DNA of 64,000 nucleotides from Pseudomonas shirazensis (GTDB taxonomy: Bacteria; Pseudomonadota; Gammaproteobacteria; Pseudomonadales; Pseudomonadaceae), in contig NZ_JABWRD020000001.1 of NCBI RefSeq assembly GCF_014268785.2, forward strand, positions 757,001 to 821,000. Reading direction: 5' to 3'. Positions 62,474 through 64,000 of this stretch are shown here, in pieces. The notes under the pieces were generated by a model, which saw nothing but the letters and a program-made list of their open reading frames with translations, searched no databases and was not told the origin of the DNA. The translations under genes were made by a program, and so were the position numbers. Positions within the stretch are counted from its first letter, which is position 1. Every line of letters starts with the position of its first letter.

Positions 62474-63972
62474 CAGAAGCGCTCCAGGTCAGGGAAGGGC
62501 AGTTGGCCATGGTGTACATGCAGGGCGCCAAATTCGGCGCAGCGCTGCAGGGTCGGAATGTTCTTGCCGGGGTTGAGCAGCCCCCGCGAGTCAAACGCTG
62601 CCTTGACCGCGTGAAACAGGGTGATTTCGTCGCTGTTGAACTGCACGCACATCTGATTGATCTTTTCCCGGCCGACGCCATGCTCGCCGGTAATGCTGCC
62701 ACCCACCGCCACGCACAGCTCGAGGATCTTGCCGCCGATGGCTTCAGCCCGCTCCAGCTCGCCCGGCACATTGGCATCAAACAGGATCAGTGGGTGCATA
62801 TTGCCATCGCCGGCATGAAACACATTGGCCACGCGCAACCCATATTCTGCGGACAACTCAGCGATCGCACTGAGCACCCGCGCCAGCTGGCGGCGGGGGA
62901 TCGTGCCGTCCATGCAGTAGTAGTCCGGTGAAATCCGCCCCACGGCAGGAAAGGCGTTCTTGCGCCCGGCCCAGAAACGCACCCGCTGCGCCTCGTCGCA
63001 GGCCAGTTGCACCTGGCTCGCCCCAGCCTGCTCCAGCACGGCCTGCACCCGCGCGCAGTCAGCCGTTACATCGGCTTCGACGCCATTCAGTTCACACAGC
63101 AGGATCGCCGCTGCGTCCACCGGGTAGCCGGCATGGATGAAGTCTTCAGCGGCGCGGATAGCCAGGTTGTCCATCATCTCCAGGCCCGCGGGGATGATCC
63201 CCGCTCCGATGATTTCGGCAACCGCGCGGCCAGCGTCCTCGACGCTGTTGAAGCTGGCCAACAGCACCCGCGCCACCTGCGGCTTGGCCAGCAATTTGAC
63301 GGTGACTTCGGTGACAATGCCGAGCATGCCTTCGGAGCCGGTAAACAGCGCCAGCAGGTCAAAGCCCGGGCTGTCCAGGGCATCACTGCCCAGACTCAGG
63401 TGCTCGCCTTCGATGGTGAGGATGTCGACTTTGAGCAGGTTGTGCACGGTAAGGCCGTATTTCAGGCAATGCACACCGCCGGCGTTTTCAGCCACGTTGC
63501 CGCCAATCGAACAGGCGATCTGCGACGACGGATCAGGTGCGTAGTAGAGGCCGTACGGCGCTGCAGCCTGAGAGATGGCCAGGTTGCGCACGCCAGGTTG
63601 CACCCTGGCATAACGCCCCTGCGGGTTGACCTCAAGGATCTGGTTGAAGCGCGCCATCACCAGCAGGATGCCTTTGCTCAACGGCAAGGCGCCGCCGGAC
63701 AAACCAGTGCCTGCGCCGCGCGCAACCACCGGCACCCCGCGCTGGTGGCAGACCTTGAGCAGCGTCTGCACCTGCTCCAGTCGCACTGGCAGTACCACCA
63801 GCAATGGAAGTGTGCGATAGGCCGAGAGGCCATCGCACTCATACGGTCTGAGGTCCTCGTTGCGGTGCAGAATCTCCAGGTCGGGCAGGGCGCTGCGCAG
63901 CGCCCCCAGTACCTCGGCCTGGTCGATGGCCGGCAGCCGGCCATCGACGCGTTCATCGTAGAGAATGTTCAT
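62473..63972 (-). CDS. glcD: Glycolate oxidase catalytic FAD subunit
   Basis: 499 residues, the catalytic subunit with FAD-binding motif RGAGTGLSGGALPLSKGILL (about 90-105), the conserved CSIGGNVAENAGGVHCLKYG and a C-terminal GEHGVGREK histidine region (about 430). Oxidises glycolate (also D-lactate-like 2-hydroxyacids). The ATG at 63972 is preferred over GTG at 63975. It opens the glcDEF operon; the usual regulator glcC would be upstream, beyond the window. Confidence 0.94.
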   Translation of the reverse strand: MNILYDERVDGRLPAIDQAEVLGALRSALPDLEILHRNEDLRPYECDGLSAYRTLPLLVVLPVRLEQVQTLLKVCHQRGVPVVARGAGTGLSGGALPLSKGILLVMARFNQILEVNPQGRYARVQPGVRNLAISQAAAPYGLYYAPDPSSQIACSIGGNVAENAGGVHCLKYGLTVHNLLKVDILTIEGEHLSLGSDALDSPGFDLLALFTGSEGMLGIVTEVTVKLLAKPQVARVLLASFNSVEDAGRAVAEIIGAGIIPAGLEMMDNLAIRAAEDFIHAGYPVDAAAILLCELNGVEADVTADCARVQAVLEQAGASQVQLACDEAQRVRFWAGRKNAFPAVGRISPDYYCMDGTIPRRQLARVLSAIAELSAEYGLRVANVFHAGDGNMHPLILFDANVPGELERAEAIGGKILELCVAVGGSITGEHGVGREKINQMCVQFNSDEITLFHAVKAAFDSRGLLNPGKNIPTLQRCAEFGALHVHHGQLPFPDLERF

Positions 63973-64000
63973 CACGCTCCCTCACGAGTGCAAGGCTTAC

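Overview
The window is chromosomal DNA of a Pseudomonas-like gammaproteobacterium, most probably of the P. putida / P. fluorescens lineage. The support is the high-GC coding style, dense gene packing with many convergent regulator/operon pairs, a nitrate reductase fused to a CysJ-like flavoprotein, a short-type ArgC, DUF6555 and TIGR04211 proteins, and a long dispersed-type intergenic element at about 32.74-33.00 kb. I saw no rRNA, tRNA, CRISPR array, insertion sequence or prophage. The window opens inside a CoA-transferase gene and closes just upstream of glcD.

Layout. 0-3.2 kb: acetoacetate/short-chain fatty acid use (atoD-atoA-atoE) and a lipoprotein. 3.3-6.5 kb: a DHDPS-family lyase and a class II aldolase, divergent from an XRE-cupin regulator and an AraC regulator. 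6.5-17.7 kb: LysE and RarD exporters, a TerC-CBS-CorC membrane protein, two CSS-domain proteins flanking hppD (one with a c-di-GMP phosphodiesterase domain, one without), a hybrid histidine kinase, a HEAT/TPR protein and a Nudix hydrolase. 17.7-26.1 kb: a catabolic island with a GntR/FCD regulator, CMD-family protein, two flavin reductases, aldehyde dehydrogenase, alpha/beta hydrolase, AA_synth-family protein, luciferase-like monooxygenase and NCS1 permease. Three promoters there carry the same TGGTATACCA-type operator.

26.1-40.2 kb: chemoreceptor, NDH-2-like dehydrogenase divergent from an Rrf2 regulator with two matching operators, argC, a LysR gene, an operon of a histidine phosphatase, a PAP2 remnant and a response regulator, a 5'-nucleotidase, ppnN, and YeiH with its LysR regulator. 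40.2-48.9 kb: assimilatory nitrate reductase with an ANTAR/terminator-type leader, a PAS histidine kinase with a collapsed receiver remnant, small unknown genes and a kinase fragment. 48.9-60 kb: OBAP lipoprotein, an NtaA/SnaA/DszA-type monooxygenase, thiolase and 3-hydroxybutyryl-CoA dehydrogenase with TetR and AraC regulators, an AhpD-like protein, a deaminase-MFS pair, a MocR regulator and an EAL protein. 60-64 kb: glcDEF (glycolate oxidase).

The most promising uncharacterised system is the 17.7-26.1 kb island. It reads as a permease, a two-component flavin monooxygenase, hydrolase and aldehyde oxidation pathway, probably for a nitrogen-containing ring compound, under one GntR repressor. 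Its substrate cannot be read from the sequence. A second theme is gene decay by internal deletion or point change: the PAP2 gene, the receiver next to the PAS kinase, a kinase fragment at 47.1 kb, and a histidine phosphatase whose second catalytic histidine reads as arginine.
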